Shown: positions 42,666-51,873, numbered from the stretch's first letter. The stretch: 64,000 nucleotides of DNA from Flagellimonas beolgyonensis (GCF_003992615.1 NZ_RZMY01000016.1:372001-436000), one strand, 5' to 3'. The notes: a model not told the origin generated them from the sequence alone. Translations and numbers: made by a program.

Positions 42666-43784
42666 TTGTTCAACTTGATCTTGGCAAACCAAACTGATAT
42701 TTCCATTTATGGCTTTTACGGTTGGTGGCAATTGACCGTCTGTCTTTTTGCGTTTGTCGCCCTCATGTCCATATGGTACCATATTGGTAAAAACCAAAAG
42801 GATTATGGCCCTGTTTGGTTGGCACTTTCCGTACTGTGCTGGGCATGCTCCGGGTTGGTGGAAATTCTGATGTTACACCAAGACGAAACAGGACTTCCAT
42901 TAAAAGAAGGGCTTCGGAGTGTGTTTTCCCTATTGAACAGCTTGTTCATTTTAATGGCCCTGCCCTGGTTCAAATATCTGCCCAAACCCTTTGCCCCATT
43001 GATCAAGTCCAAGTTTTGGTCTTACATCATTGGAATTCCCTTTGCGTTTGCCCTATTGCCCACTTTGCTTAAAATGGTTTTGAGGAGCACTCCATCGACC
43101 ATCAACGAACTGGATGTGTATTATGCCCTGCTTACACTTCTTTTTTTGGGTTTTGTTTTATGGGAATCGTTCATCAAAAGACGCTTACCCTTGTTGGGTT
43201 GGCTTTCCCTGCTAACCATTTTGGTTACCCTAGTGGCCCAAGTGTATAAGTTTATGGGCAACTCCATTAATCTGTTGCTCTTTTCGGCCATATTCAAGAC
43301 ATCGTTGATCATGCTCTTTTTTGCATTGGCCCTGAGTTGGGTAAAAGAGCTTACGGAAACCATTATTCCCCAACCGCACCAACTAAAATTAACGTTCGGA
43401 AAAAAAAGAAAATCCAAGGGCAAAAACATTTATGAAGTGGCTTTACTGGGTTTCCCTGGGGATGCTGAAAGAACCGTTCAGCTGACTCAGGCACTGTACA
43501 AACTCTTCAAAACCTTTGCTGACCGCAAGATGCATTCCGAAGGCGGCTGGCTGGAAATCAAACCTAAAAATTTTGACACGTCCAAAAACTACGACATCAA
43601 TGATCACAATGAGTTAAAAAGATTGGTGGAAGCCCTGCTCGATGGCCTTTTTGGAAAGAAGAACTGGACCAAGGACATGCACTATACCCCCCTTAAAAAC
43701 ACCCTGTTCGAAATGTCGGAAAACCGGGAGCGTAAAATTAGATTGCTCTTGCCAAAGGAGAACATTTATATTGAAAATGAGTAA
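42666..43784 (+). CDS. Unknown multi-span membrane protein with C-terminal soluble domain
   Basis: The 372-aa protein has about seven membrane helices (roughly residues 15-240) and a C-terminal soluble domain (about 245-372, YEVALLGFPGDAERTVQLTQALYKLFKTFA and a charged tail). The layout recalls seven-helix sensors joined to a cytoplasmic domain, but I do not recognise the family. No ATG is available near the start: the frame opens after the stop at 42633-42635 and the first usable codons are TTG at 42666 and 42675. A frameshift in an upstream segment (an ATG at 42616 in another frame) is possible. Base composition resembles the host, unlike 38.2-42.5 kb. Confidence 0.65.
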   Translation: MFNLILANQTDISIYGFYGWWQLTVCLFAFVALMSIWYHIGKNQKDYGPVWLALSVLCWACSGLVEILMLHQDETGLPLKEGLRSVFSLLNSLFILMALPWFKYLPKPFAPLIKSKFWSYIIGIPFAFALLPTLLKMVLRSTPSTINELDVYYALLTLLFLGFVLWESFIKRRLPLLGWLSLLTILVTLVAQVYKFMGNSINLLLFSAIFKTSLIMLFFALALSWVKELTETIIPQPHQLKLTFGKKRKSKGKNIYEVALLGFPGDAERTVQLTQALYKLFKTFADRKMHSEGGWLEIKPKNFDTSKNYDINDHNELKRLVEALLDGLFGKKNWTKDMHYTPLKNTLFEMSENRERKIRLLLPKENIYIENE

Positions 43785-43849
43785 CTTACATCCTCATTGT
43801 CAGCAGATTACTTACTGACATTTTAAGATTCCTTCCGACAAACCGCTTC

Positions 43850-45499
43850 ATGATTAAGCAAGCCATCGAAATTGAATGGAAAATTCAGTTTATGGCCAGA
43901 ATCCTATTATGCAGTGTATTGTTCTTTATAAATAGCCCACAGGTTTTTTCCCAGACCAAGGGATTGGACGAAAAGATCAATGAGGCGTTCATGCCCTTTG
44001 CCGTTTGGTGGGAGAATTTGATCCTCTCCGAAATTCCCATTTTCGGCCACGGGATTCCAGTGGTGCTGATTATTTTAATAGTGGGCGCCCTGTTCTTTAC
44101 CCTTTATTTTGGATTTGTGAACATCCGCCATTTTCCTACGGCTATTCAAGTGGTTCGAGGTAAGTACGATGTCCTGGAAAAAAGCGCATCCCAAATCAAA
44201 CCCCAAGTATATGAAGTGGATGGGGATTTGGTGGACACCATAAAGGATGAAGCCCACCTTGGTGAGGTCAACCATTTTCAGGCGTTGGCCACTGCCGTAT
44301 CCGGAACCGTAGGTTTGGGCAATATCGCCATGGTGGCAGTGGCCATTTCCATCGGGGGTCCGGGAGCCACCTTTTGGATGATTTTGGCTGGGCTCTTGGG
44401 CATGTCCTCCAAGTTTGTGGAATGTACCTTGGGCGTAAAATACAGGGATATTGATAACATAGGAAATGTATACGGCGGGCCAATGTACTATCTATCCAAA
44501 GGATTGAAGGAAAATGGACTGGCTCGGTTGGGAAAAGTATTGGCAGTAGTGTTTGCCGTACTCTGCGTGGGAGCTTCTTTTGGTGGTGGCAACGCCTTCC
44601 AGAGCAATCAGGCGGCCGCGCAGATCATTGAACGGTTCGGACTTTCGGGCGAGGCTTCGGGAAGTATCATTGGGCTCGTCTTTGCCCTATTGGCCGGAAT
44701 CGTGATCATCGGGGGTATAAAACGAATTGCCAAGGTTACTGAAAAAGTAGTGCCGTTCATGGCTATTTTATACGTGGGAGCCGCCCTGTTCATCATTTTC
44801 TCCAAAATTGAGTGGGTAGATGATGCCTTCACTGCCATTTTTACGGATGCCTTCACCCCAAAGGCCACCATAACGGGCGGATTTGTAGGGGTGCTCGTCC
44901 AAGGGTTTCGAAGGGCCGCCTTTTCCAACGAGGCGGGTGCCGGCTCCGCGGCCATTGCACACTCAGCCGTAAACACCGCCTTCCCAGCATCTGAAGGGTT
45001 GGTGGGCTTGTTGGAACCTTTTATCGACACCGTGCTGATCTGCACCATGACCGCGGTGGTGATCATCCTTTTTAATATGGATGGGGTATTTGTGTACGGC
45101 GATGTGCTGAACGGACAGGCTTTGTTGGCAGATGGCAGCCGACTGGGTGGGGTGAACATTACCTCTCTGGCGTTTGAAAGTTCCATCCCCGGGTCATCTT
45201 ATGTATTGATGTTGGCCGTGTGTCTATTTGCCTTCTCCACCATCCTGTCATGGTCCTATTATGGCTTGCAAGCATGGAAATACCTCTTTGGTCGCGGCAA
45301 GTGGATAGACCTCAGTTATAAAGTCATTTTTTTGCTGTTCACCGTTTTGGGTGCGGCCATAACTTTGGATGCGGTAATCAAATTTTCGGATGCCATGATC
45401 TTGGCCTTGGTGTTCCCCAATATGATCGGGCTTTTGATCTTGTTCCCCAAGGTGAAACAGGAGTTCAAAAAGTATTTAAAGTTGATTCGAACCAAATAA
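43850..45499 (+). CDS. Sodium:alanine/glycine symporter (AGCS family)
   Basis: The 549-aa protein has about 10-11 membrane spans and the AGCS signature regions: TAVSGTVGLGNIAMVAVAISIGGPGATFW (read in parts: SGTVGLGNIAMVAVAISIG), GMSSKFVECTLGVKYR, GGPMYYLSKGLKE and QGFRRAAFSNEAGAGSAAIAHSAV. It cotransports small neutral amino acids with sodium. A signal-like N-terminal extension (residues 1-36, ending INSPQVFSQ) precedes the first core helix; a start at the ATG at 43892 is an alternative. Confidence 0.92.
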   Translation: MIKQAIEIEWKIQFMARILLCSVLFFINSPQVFSQTKGLDEKINEAFMPFAVWWENLILSEIPIFGHGIPVVLIILIVGALFFTLYFGFVNIRHFPTAIQVVRGKYDVLEKSASQIKPQVYEVDGDLVDTIKDEAHLGEVNHFQALATAVSGTVGLGNIAMVAVAISIGGPGATFWMILAGLLGMSSKFVECTLGVKYRDIDNIGNVYGGPMYYLSKGLKENGLARLGKVLAVVFAVLCVGASFGGGNAFQSNQAAAQIIERFGLSGEASGSIIGLVFALLAGIVIIGGIKRIAKVTEKVVPFMAILYVGAALFIIFSKIEWVDDAFTAIFTDAFTPKATITGGFVGVLVQGFRRAAFSNEAGAGSAAIAHSAVNTAFPASEGLVGLLEPFIDTVLICTMTAVVIILFNMDGVFVYGDVLNGQALLADGSRLGGVNITSLAFESSIPGSSYVLMLAVCLFAFSTILSWSYYGLQAWKYLFGRGKWIDLSYKVIFLLFTVLGAAITLDAVIKFSDAMILALVFPNMIGLLILFPKVKQEFKKYLKLIRTK

Positions 45500-45621
45500 C
45501 CGAATAGATTTATTAATTTATCATGGCTTTTATGAGAAGAAAGTGCATCACGACTTAACCGAAGTGAAACAAACTCATACATCTACAACCGAAAAACAGT
45601 AACAAACTAAATGATTCACAA

Positions 45622-46149
45622 ATGAAAAAAATCAAATTCCTTTTGACCCTGGCAGTGGCCCTAATGGCCTTGCCCAACATGAATGCCCAAAATCCAACTG
45701 ACTTAATCGCCGATTGGGAACGGGCCAAAGCGTACACCATGGAATATATGGAAGCCATGCCTGCTGATAAATTCGATTTTAAGGCAACTCCCGAGGTTCG
45801 TTCCTTTGCTGAGCAAATGTTGCATATAACCGATGCCAATTATGGTTTTACAGCTGCCATTGCCGGTATTCAAAGTCCTGTTGGTTTTGGCGAATCGGAA
45901 AAAACGGAGGATACCTCCAAAGCGAATGTGATCAAATTGGTGAATGCCGGATACGATTTTGTGATTGCAGGGTTACAGCAAATCTCTGCGGAGCAACTTT
46001 CGGATCCGATCACACTTTTCGGCCAATTCGAAATGACCAAGGCAAAAGCATTGGATAAAATGTTCGAACACCAAACCCACCATAGGGGGCAGGCCACCAT
46101 CTATTTGAGATTGGCCGGGGTAAAACCGCCCAATGAAAAGCTATTTTAG
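45622..46149 (+). CDS. Secreted DinB-family protein
   Basis: The 175-aa protein has a signal peptide (about 1-23, ending NMNAQ) and a DinB/YfiT-like four-helix bundle. The metal-site histidines appear in QMLHITDANYGF and in FEHQTHHRGQATIYLRL. DinB-like proteins include thiol-dependent metal hydrolases or transferases of unknown substrate. A terminator and the tRNA-Asn gene follow. Confidence 0.88.
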   Translation: MKKIKFLLTLAVALMALPNMNAQNPTDLIADWERAKAYTMEYMEAMPADKFDFKATPEVRSFAEQMLHITDANYGFTAAIAGIQSPVGFGESEKTEDTSKANVIKLVNAGYDFVIAGLQQISAEQLSDPITLFGQFEMTKAKALDKMFEHQTHHRGQATIYLRLAGVKPPNEKLF

Positions 46150-46167
46150 CTCAATATGTATAAGCAC

Positions 46168-46198
46168 AAAAAAAGCCACACAAATGTGTGGCTTTTTT
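46168..46198. terminator. Terminator shared by dinB (plus) and tRNA-Asn (minus)
   Basis: AAAAAAAGCCACACA, AA loop and TGTGTGGCTTTTTT form a strong symmetric stem with A and T tracts. It lies 3' of both the DinB gene and, on the minus strand, tRNA-Asn. Confidence 0.85.
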
Positions 46199-46230
46199 AT
46201 TTTTTGCTCCCCCTCTTGGGCTCGAACCAA
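46169..46230. repeat. Right direct repeat: terminator plus 3' end of tRNA-Asn
   Basis: This is the complete-tRNA side of the approximately 62-bp direct repeat; 46201-46230 is identical to 38146-38175, offset 8055 bp. Here the repeat continues into the full tRNA-Asn. It would be the att site on the tRNA side of an integrated island. Confidence 0.8.
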
Positions 46231-46280
46231 GGACCCTCTGATTAACAGTCAGATGCTCTAACCAACTGAGCTAAGGAGGA
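46207..46280 (-). tRNA. tRNA-Asn (anticodon GTT)
   Basis: The 74-nt minus-strand sequence folds as a standard cloverleaf: acceptor TCCTCCT / AGGGGGA (one G-T pair), D arm GCTC/GAGC, anticodon arm TCTGA-CTGTTAA-TCAGA with anticodon GTT, variable GGGTC and T arm CTTGG-TTCGAGC-CCAAG. The discriminator base is G and the CCA end is not encoded. Its 3' end is duplicated at 38146-38175. Confidence 0.95.
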
Positions 46281-46350
46281 ATATTTTTATCCTAAGCGGG
46301 TGCAAATATAGCAGATTCTTTATTACACTACAAAGAAAAAAAACGCTTTT

Positions 46351-47709
46351 CTATTTAAAAAGCCATTTGTACAGATCGTTGCCGTTGGCAAACAACAACA
46401 AAGCAATCAAAATAAAGAACCCGATCATTTGGGCATATTCCAAAAATTTATCGCTCGGCTTGCGGCCCGTGATCATTTCGTACAATAAAAAAGCAACGTG
46501 CCCACCATCCAACGCTGGGATGGGTAAAATGTTCATGAAGGCCAGAATAATGGAAATAAAAGCCGTAGTGGCCCAAAAAGCCGACCAGTTCCAAGTGTCG
46601 GGAAACATGCCTCCAATAGCTGCAAAGCCACCTACCTCTTTATAGGCCCCGGTATCGGGATTGAATATTTTCTTCATCCCTTTGATGTAGTCCGTCAAGG
46701 TCCTTACCCCTTTGTTCCAACCTGCCGGAATGGACTCCAAAAAATTATACTTCAAGGTTTTCATTTCAAGGTAGCCTGCTTCCTTGTAGTCCTCTGGGGT
46801 CATGCCCACATAAACGCCCAAGGTTCCTTCTTCGGCCACCTTTATGTTCAAATCTATTTTTTCTCCGCCCCGATTTACCACAACGGGAACGGTCTTCCCT
46901 TTATGGGCCTCCAATATGGGAAGCACCTGATCTTTGTATTCTACCGGCTGTCCATCTATTTGAACCACAAAATCACCAGACTTGAGACCACTGTCCTTGT
47001 TGATGGAATTTTTGGGCACTTCACTGATCACAAAAGGCACTCGAAACGTAATTAGGGACCTGATTTTATCCCGATCGCCTTCATCGGACAATGTTTGAAT
47101 AACATTTACGGGCACCTCTTTTTCGATTACTTCACCATTTCGCTCCACGGTATAGTGATTCCCTAAGGCAAAACCCGGGATGATTTCCGATAGGGCCTCC
47201 ACCTTTTTACCATCGATGGTCAAAATTTTGTCTCCGGTCTGCAGACCCAAAGCATCCCCCAGCGTCTTATCGGTGACCCAAATACCATCCTTTAGACTAT
47301 CTGCAGCGATATACTGTTCGCCATACGTGAACACCAAGCCAATGAAAATAACCACTGCCAAAATGAAGTTGACCGTTACCCCGCCCAACATTATGATCAA
47401 ACGTTGCCAAGCCGGTTTGCTGCGGAACTCCCAAGGTTGTGGTTCCTGCTGCATCTGTTCTGTGTCCATACTCTCATCGATCATACCGGATATCTTCACA
47501 TAACCGCCCAAGGGCAACCAACCGATACCATAAACGGTTTCGCCAATTTTCTTTTTGAAGAGCGAAAATTTGATATCAAAAAAGAGGTAAAACTTCTCGA
47601 CCCGAGTCTTAAATAGCTTTGCAGGAATAAAGTGTCCCAGCTCGTGCAATACAATGAGTAGGGAGAGACTTAAAAAGAATTGTATGGTCTTTATTAATAT
47701 AGGGGTCAT
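46351..47709 (-). CDS. rseP: RIP metalloprotease RseP (site-2 protease)
   Basis: The 452-aa inner-membrane zinc protease has the M50 active site HELGH (VLHELGHFIPA, about residues 21-31) in the first helix, the second motif PALDGGH (about 410) near the C terminus, and two PDZ domains in between (about 125-300, with GDKILTIDG and SGDFVVQIDG). It cleaves membrane anti-sigma factors and leftover signal peptides within the membrane. A -7 box (TACTTTTG) lies 24 bp upstream on its strand. Confidence 0.94.
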   Translation of the reverse strand: MTPILIKTIQFFLSLSLLIVLHELGHFIPAKLFKTRVEKFYLFFDIKFSLFKKKIGETVYGIGWLPLGGYVKISGMIDESMDTEQMQQEPQPWEFRSKPAWQRLIIMLGGVTVNFILAVVIFIGLVFTYGEQYIAADSLKDGIWVTDKTLGDALGLQTGDKILTIDGKKVEALSEIIPGFALGNHYTVERNGEVIEKEVPVNVIQTLSDEGDRDKIRSLITFRVPFVISEVPKNSINKDSGLKSGDFVVQIDGQPVEYKDQVLPILEAHKGKTVPVVVNRGGEKIDLNIKVAEEGTLGVYVGMTPEDYKEAGYLEMKTLKYNFLESIPAGWNKGVRTLTDYIKGMKKIFNPDTGAYKEVGGFAAIGGMFPDTWNWSAFWATTAFISIILAFMNILPIPALDGGHVAFLLYEMITGRKPSDKFLEYAQMIGFFILIALLLFANGNDLYKWLFK

Positions 47710-47732
47710 TCGACAGCGTTTATTAAAACGAA

Positions 47733-47740
47733 CAAAAGTA
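47733..47740 (-). promoter_or_regulatory. Possible -7 promoter box of rseP
   Basis: On the minus strand this reads TACTTTTG, matching TAnnTTTG, 23 bp before the rseP start codon. The -33 position has no clear TTG. The divergent SCO gene has its own candidate TAATTTTG at 47848-47855, 4 bp before its ATG. Confidence 0.35.
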
Positions 47741-47859
47741 AACTTTTAGCAAGTGATAAAAAAACGGTGTATTTGCATGCCCTTGTATTTAAGAAAGATT
47801 TAGCACCAAATTTTGACTTTTATCATGGTGAATCGTAGTCTGGGCCGTAATTTTGCGGT

Positions 47860-48534
47860 ATGGTTTCATTTTTTGCCAAATACAAACTGTTCGGGCTCGT
47901 TTTACTGGGTCTTTCCGCCATCATCATCTACCTTTTTTACAATGCCCTCCAACCGGAAAAACTATTGCCAGTGTACCAACCATCCATGGTGGATAAATCG
48001 TTGGTGGACAGTACACTTTACTATAAAAAGAAATACCACACCATTGCAGATTTTAAACTAGTGAACCAAAATGGGGATACCATTACCCAAGCGAACTACA
48101 AGGACAAGATTTACGTGGCCGATTTTTTCTTCACCACCTGCCCTACCATTTGCCCCATAATGACCAAAAATATGGCCGAGATCCAAGATGCCATACTGAA
48201 CGACCCAGAGATCATGCTTCTGTCGCATTCTGTGACCCCAGTAATCGATTCGGTACCCCAATTGAAGAAATATGCCTTGGAAAAAGGGGTGGTCGATAGC
48301 AAATGGAACTTGGTGACCGGGGACAAGAAACAGATCTACGAACTGGCGCGCAAATCGTACCTGGCCGTTAAAAATGATGGAGATGGTGGGCCCTACGACA
48401 TGATCCACACCGAAAATTTCATATTGGTGGACAAAGAGAAGCGGATACGCGGCTTTTACGATGGCACCAATCCGGAAGATATTGACAAGTTGCTGGCCGA
48501 TATCAAAATCTTAAAGAAAAGCTACAGTGAATAA
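47860..48534 (+). CDS. SCO-family copper chaperone / thioredoxin-like protein
   Basis: The 224-aa protein is anchored by an N-terminal helix (about residues 10-30) and has the SCO1/SenC thioredoxin fold: FTTCPTICPIMTKNM supplies the CxxxCP copper/disulfide site, and the conserved His is in YDMIHTENFILVD. SCO proteins deliver copper or electrons to cytochrome oxidase and related enzymes in the periplasm. It is divergent from rseP and not near oxidase genes here. Confidence 0.92.
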   Translation: MVSFFAKYKLFGLVLLGLSAIIIYLFYNALQPEKLLPVYQPSMVDKSLVDSTLYYKKKYHTIADFKLVNQNGDTITQANYKDKIYVADFFFTTCPTICPIMTKNMAEIQDAILNDPEIMLLSHSVTPVIDSVPQLKKYALEKGVVDSKWNLVTGDKKQIYELARKSYLAVKNDGDGGPYDMIHTENFILVDKEKRIRGFYDGTNPEDIDKLLADIKILKKSYSE

Positions 48535-48621
48535 CCTCCGACCTTTCCTTCAATTTATGGCAATTTATTTATCAACTTTAGCTATTTTTGCCATTACTTA
48601 TAATAAATCTAAATAAGCATA

Positions 48622-48864
48622 GTGGCTACCGTTGCGGATCTAATACATGGACAAAAGGGCATAATCAAGGATTTCTCCGAGCACCTTCTCCCCATAAAAT
48701 TGTTGGAATTGGGCTGTTTGCCCGGAAATAGTGTTGAATTGGTGCAAGTTGCCCCTTTAAACGACCCCATTTACATCAATCTGAGCGGAAGTCATATTGC
48801 CATTCGAAGATCGTTGGCCGAACTCATAGAGCTTGATATTATCGAAGAAACCCAAGCACCATGA
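48622..48864 (+). CDS. feoA: FeoA-like ferrous iron transport accessory protein
   Basis: The 80-aa SH3-like protein starts with GTG at 48622 (no ATG is available nearby). It has the FeoA pattern MATVADLIHGQKGIIK, LLELGCLPGNSVELV and the final strand GSHIAIRRSLAELIEL. It overlaps feoB by 4 bp, so translation is coupled. FeoA supports FeoB-mediated Fe(II) uptake. Confidence 0.9.
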   Translation: MATVADLIHGQKGIIKDFSEHLLPIKLLELGCLPGNSVELVQVAPLNDPIYINLSGSHIAIRRSLAELIELDIIEETQAP

Positions 48865-51077
48865 GTAAAAACATCAACGTTGCCCTGATCGGAAATCCGA
48901 ACACAGGCAAAACCTCCGTTTTTAACCAACTTACCGGTCTTAACCAAAAGGTGGGCAATTACCCCGGAATCACGGTTGAGAAAAAAGAAGGGATTTGCAA
49001 ATTGCCACGGGGTGTAAAGGCCCATATCTTGGATTTACCAGGCACCTATAGCCTGAACACCACTTCTTTGGATGAGAGTCTGGTGGTGGAGTTGCTCCTC
49101 AACAAAAACGACAAGGATTACCCCGATGTCGCTGTGGTGATCAGTGATGTGGAGAACTTGAAACGTAACCTGTTTCTGTTCACTCAAATCAAGGATCTCA
49201 AAATCCCGACCATTTTAGTGATCAACATGGCCGATCGCATGTCCAGAAAGGGTATTTCGTTGGATGTGGCAGCCATGGAAGAGAAATTGGATACCAAAAT
49301 CGCCTTGGTGAGTACCAGAAAAAGGCAAGGGATCGATCGGTTAAAGGAATTGATTGCCGATTACAAAAATATTTCCTCCGCACCCAACTTGGATGCCAAA
49401 CGCATCTCACCAGAATATTTTGAGCGTTTGCAGCGCACGTTCCCCAACGAAGACCTCTACAAATTGTGGTTGGTGATCACCCAGGATGTGAACTTTATGC
49501 CCATTGAGAAAAAACGCATCCAGGACGCCACCGATTTTACCACCAAGTCAAAGGAAGAACTCAAAAAACTACAGCATAAGGAAACGGTACTTCGATACCA
49601 GTTCATCAACAATACGCTTAAGGAAACCTACAAAGTTGACTTTTTGGCCGCCAAAGGCCTCAGGGGATCATTGGACAAACTGTTGACCCATAAAGTGTTC
49701 GGCTATCTGATCTTCTTTGTGATCTTATTGACCATCTTCCAAGCCATTTTCGATTGGAGTTCCTACCCCATGGACTTTATCGACGAGCAATTTGCCATGG
49801 CCAGTGAATGGGTCAAAAATACATTGCCACCGGGTATTTTCACCGATCTATTGGCTGAAGGAATCATTGCCGGTATTGGGGGTATTGTAATCTTTATTCC
49901 CCAGATCGCTTTTTTGTTCCTGTTTATTTCCTTGCTGGAAGAATCAGGTTATATGAGCCGTGTGGTGTTCTTAATGGACCGATTGATGCGCCCATTTGGC
50001 CTGAGCGGAAAAAGTATTGTACCCTTGATCTCGGGAACGGCCTGTGCCATTCCTGCGGTTATGGCCACACGAACCATTGAAAACTGGAAAGAGAGGCTCA
50101 TTACCATATTGGTGACACCTTTTACCACCTGCTCTGCAAGGTTGCCCGTCTATCTCATTTTGATTGCTCTCGTCATTCCCAAAGGCACGTTTTTGGGACT
50201 GAGCTATCAAGCCTTGACCTTAATGTTGCTATATCTCATCGGGTTCGGAATGGCCATCTTCTCGGCCATGGTGTTGAACAAAATCCTGAAAATCAAAAGT
50301 CGATCGCTGTTCATGGTGGAAATGCCCACGTATCGACTGCCACTCTTCAAAAATGTTGCCTATACGGTGTTGGAGAAAACCAAAAGCTTTGTTTTTGGGG
50401 CCGGAAAAATCATATTGGCCATTTCCATTGTCCTTTGGTTCTTGGGGTCTAATGGGTATTCCGATGATTTCAAGAATGCTGAACATATAGTCTCGGAACG
50501 TATAGAAAAAGATGGACTAAGCACCTACAGCAAAAATTACATCCAGAACAATGTGGCTTCTTATCGAGAAGCAGCTCTCGCAGATGGTATGTCCGCTACT
50601 GTCCTCCAAGATTCCATAACCGTATTGACGGAGGAACTGAAAGAAAGGGCGATTGCCCAGGAAATCTCCAGCTACAAATTGGAACACTCATACATTGGTC
50701 AGGCTGGCAAAGCCTTTGAACCCTTTGTAAAACCGTTGGGCTACGATTGGAAAATAGGCATTGCGGTATTGACCTCGTTTGCGGCGCGTGAAGTTTTTGT
50801 GGGTACCTTGGCCACCATTTATAGTGTGGGCAGCGATGAAGAGGAAACCATCAAAAACCGAATGGCGGCAGAATTGGATGATGAAGGCAGGCCACTTTTC
50901 AATTTGGCATCGGGCATTTCGTTAATGCTATTCTATGCTTTCGCCATGCAATGCATGAGTACCTTGGCCATAGTGAAAAGGGAGACCAATTCTTGGAAAT
51001 GGCCCCTGTTCCAACTGGGTTTCATGAGCGTGTTTGCCTATATCGTGGCATTGATTGCCTATCAACTTTTAATTTGA
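48861..51077 (+). CDS. feoB: Ferrous iron transporter FeoB
   Basis: The 738-aa inner-membrane protein begins with a GTPase domain (G1 GNPNTGKTSVFN, G3 DLPGTYS, G4 NMAD) and a membrane region with GISGTACAIPAV-like Gate motifs (PLISGTACAIPAVMATRTIE) and a late Gate/nucleoside-recognition half (SFAAREVFVGTLATIYSVG). It moves Fe(II) into the cytoplasm under GTP control. It lies between feoA and a 44-aa Cys-rich protein gene. Confidence 0.95.
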   Translation: MSKNINVALIGNPNTGKTSVFNQLTGLNQKVGNYPGITVEKKEGICKLPRGVKAHILDLPGTYSLNTTSLDESLVVELLLNKNDKDYPDVAVVISDVENLKRNLFLFTQIKDLKIPTILVINMADRMSRKGISLDVAAMEEKLDTKIALVSTRKRQGIDRLKELIADYKNISSAPNLDAKRISPEYFERLQRTFPNEDLYKLWLVITQDVNFMPIEKKRIQDATDFTTKSKEELKKLQHKETVLRYQFINNTLKETYKVDFLAAKGLRGSLDKLLTHKVFGYLIFFVILLTIFQAIFDWSSYPMDFIDEQFAMASEWVKNTLPPGIFTDLLAEGIIAGIGGIVIFIPQIAFLFLFISLLEESGYMSRVVFLMDRLMRPFGLSGKSIVPLISGTACAIPAVMATRTIENWKERLITILVTPFTTCSARLPVYLILIALVIPKGTFLGLSYQALTLMLLYLIGFGMAIFSAMVLNKILKIKSRSLFMVEMPTYRLPLFKNVAYTVLEKTKSFVFGAGKIILAISIVLWFLGSNGYSDDFKNAEHIVSERIEKDGLSTYSKNYIQNNVASYREAALADGMSATVLQDSITVLTEELKERAIAQEISSYKLEHSYIGQAGKAFEPFVKPLGYDWKIGIAVLTSFAAREVFVGTLATIYSVGSDEEETIKNRMAAELDDEGRPLFNLASGISLMLFYAFAMQCMSTLAIVKRETNSWKWPLFQLGFMSVFAYIVALIAYQLLI

Positions 51078-51084
51078 CCTTTAC

Positions 51085-51219
51085 ATGGTACAACAACTTT
51101 TGGCATATGGAACTCTGATTTTGGCAGTCGCTTTTCTGCTTTGGAAATACCTATTGCCCAAATCCTTTGGCAAAAAAAAGGACAAGGGCTGTGGCCAAGA
51201 CAATTGTGGTTGTAACTAA
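51085..51219 (+). CDS. FeoB-associated Cys-rich membrane protein
   Basis: This 44-aa gene starts 7 bp after feoB and reads MVQQLLAYGTLILAVAFLLW, a single membrane helix, followed by a Lys-rich stretch and the tail GCGQDNCGCN. A one-helix protein with clustered C-terminal cysteines right after feoB is the usual FeoC-replacing or P12-type partner in Bacteroidota; the cysteines may bind iron. It is too short for many gene finders to report. Confidence 0.85.
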   Translation: MVQQLLAYGTLILAVAFLLWKYLLPKSFGKKKDKGCGQDNCGCN

Positions 51220-51346
51220 ACTTCAACACCCAAATACACCTTTTTTGGCTCCCTTTTAGTTAGGATGGTGATTTATTTTTTCTTTCCTGTGTAACCTTTC
51301 TTAATTTCCTGACTATATAAGGTAAACGCCAACTAAAAAACATCGT

Positions 51347-51871
51347 TTGGAAACGCTTTCAGATGAATTGATCATGCAGCAGGTTACAGAAGGTAATCTG
51401 GATTTGCTCAAGGTATTGTTCGACAGACATCACAAACATGTGTACAATTTTCTGTACAAAATGTCTGGTGACCGCATGTTGAGCGAAGATTTGACCCAAG
51501 ATGTTTTTTACAAGCTCATTAAGTATAGGAACTCGTACAACAATGGCTCATTTATGTCATGGATGTTCACCATTACCAGAAACAGTCTCAAGACCTATTA
51601 TAGGAGAACCCATAAAAATCATGAAGACATTGGTGTTTTGGCGTACAAAGCAGTGGAAGAGGAAAATGAAACAATGGAAAACCATGCCCAATTACAACAC
51701 GCTTTGAACCAATTGGATCCTGCCGACCGGGAATTGGTGCTATTGAACCGGTTCCAGGAAATTAGGTATGAGGACCTTGCGGAAATGATGGGAAGCACAC
51801 CGGGAGCCATAAAAACCAAAGTGTGCCGAATACTAAAAAAATTGAAACATATCTATTTAGAAAGTCTGTAG
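51347..51871 (+). CDS. ECF sigma-70 family RNA polymerase sigma factor
   Basis: The 174-aa protein has region 2 (about residues 15-80, VLFDRHHKHVYNFLYKMSG and RMLSEDLTQDVFYKLI) and region 4 (about 115-170, LDPADRELVLLNRFQEIRYE and GSTPGAIKTKVCRILKKLK). It starts with TTG at 51347. The next gene, 2 bp on, encodes its anti-sigma factor, followed by two DUF4097 proteins. Extracytoplasmic-function sigma factors of this layout answer envelope signals. Confidence 0.92.
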   Translation: METLSDELIMQQVTEGNLDLLKVLFDRHHKHVYNFLYKMSGDRMLSEDLTQDVFYKLIKYRNSYNNGSFMSWMFTITRNSLKTYYRRTHKNHEDIGVLAYKAVEEENETMENHAQLQHALNQLDPADRELVLLNRFQEIRYEDLAEMMGSTPGAIKTKVCRILKKLKHIYLESL

Positions 51872-51873
51872 CT

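Noticed and set aside
43798..43820. TGTCAG...CTGACA hairpin before the AGCS gene
   Set aside because: Only a 6-bp stem with an 11-base loop and no T tract; too weak to call.
44608..45186. A 192-codon minus-strand frame opposite the AGCS symporter
   Set aside because: It is a shadow of the transporter; its Ala/Pro/Ser-rich content has no domain and no promoter.
38114..46280. Prophage or integrative conjugative element
   Set aside because: The tRNA-end repeat is convincing, but there is no integrase, relaxase, terminase or structural gene within the block, so only an island remnant is claimed.
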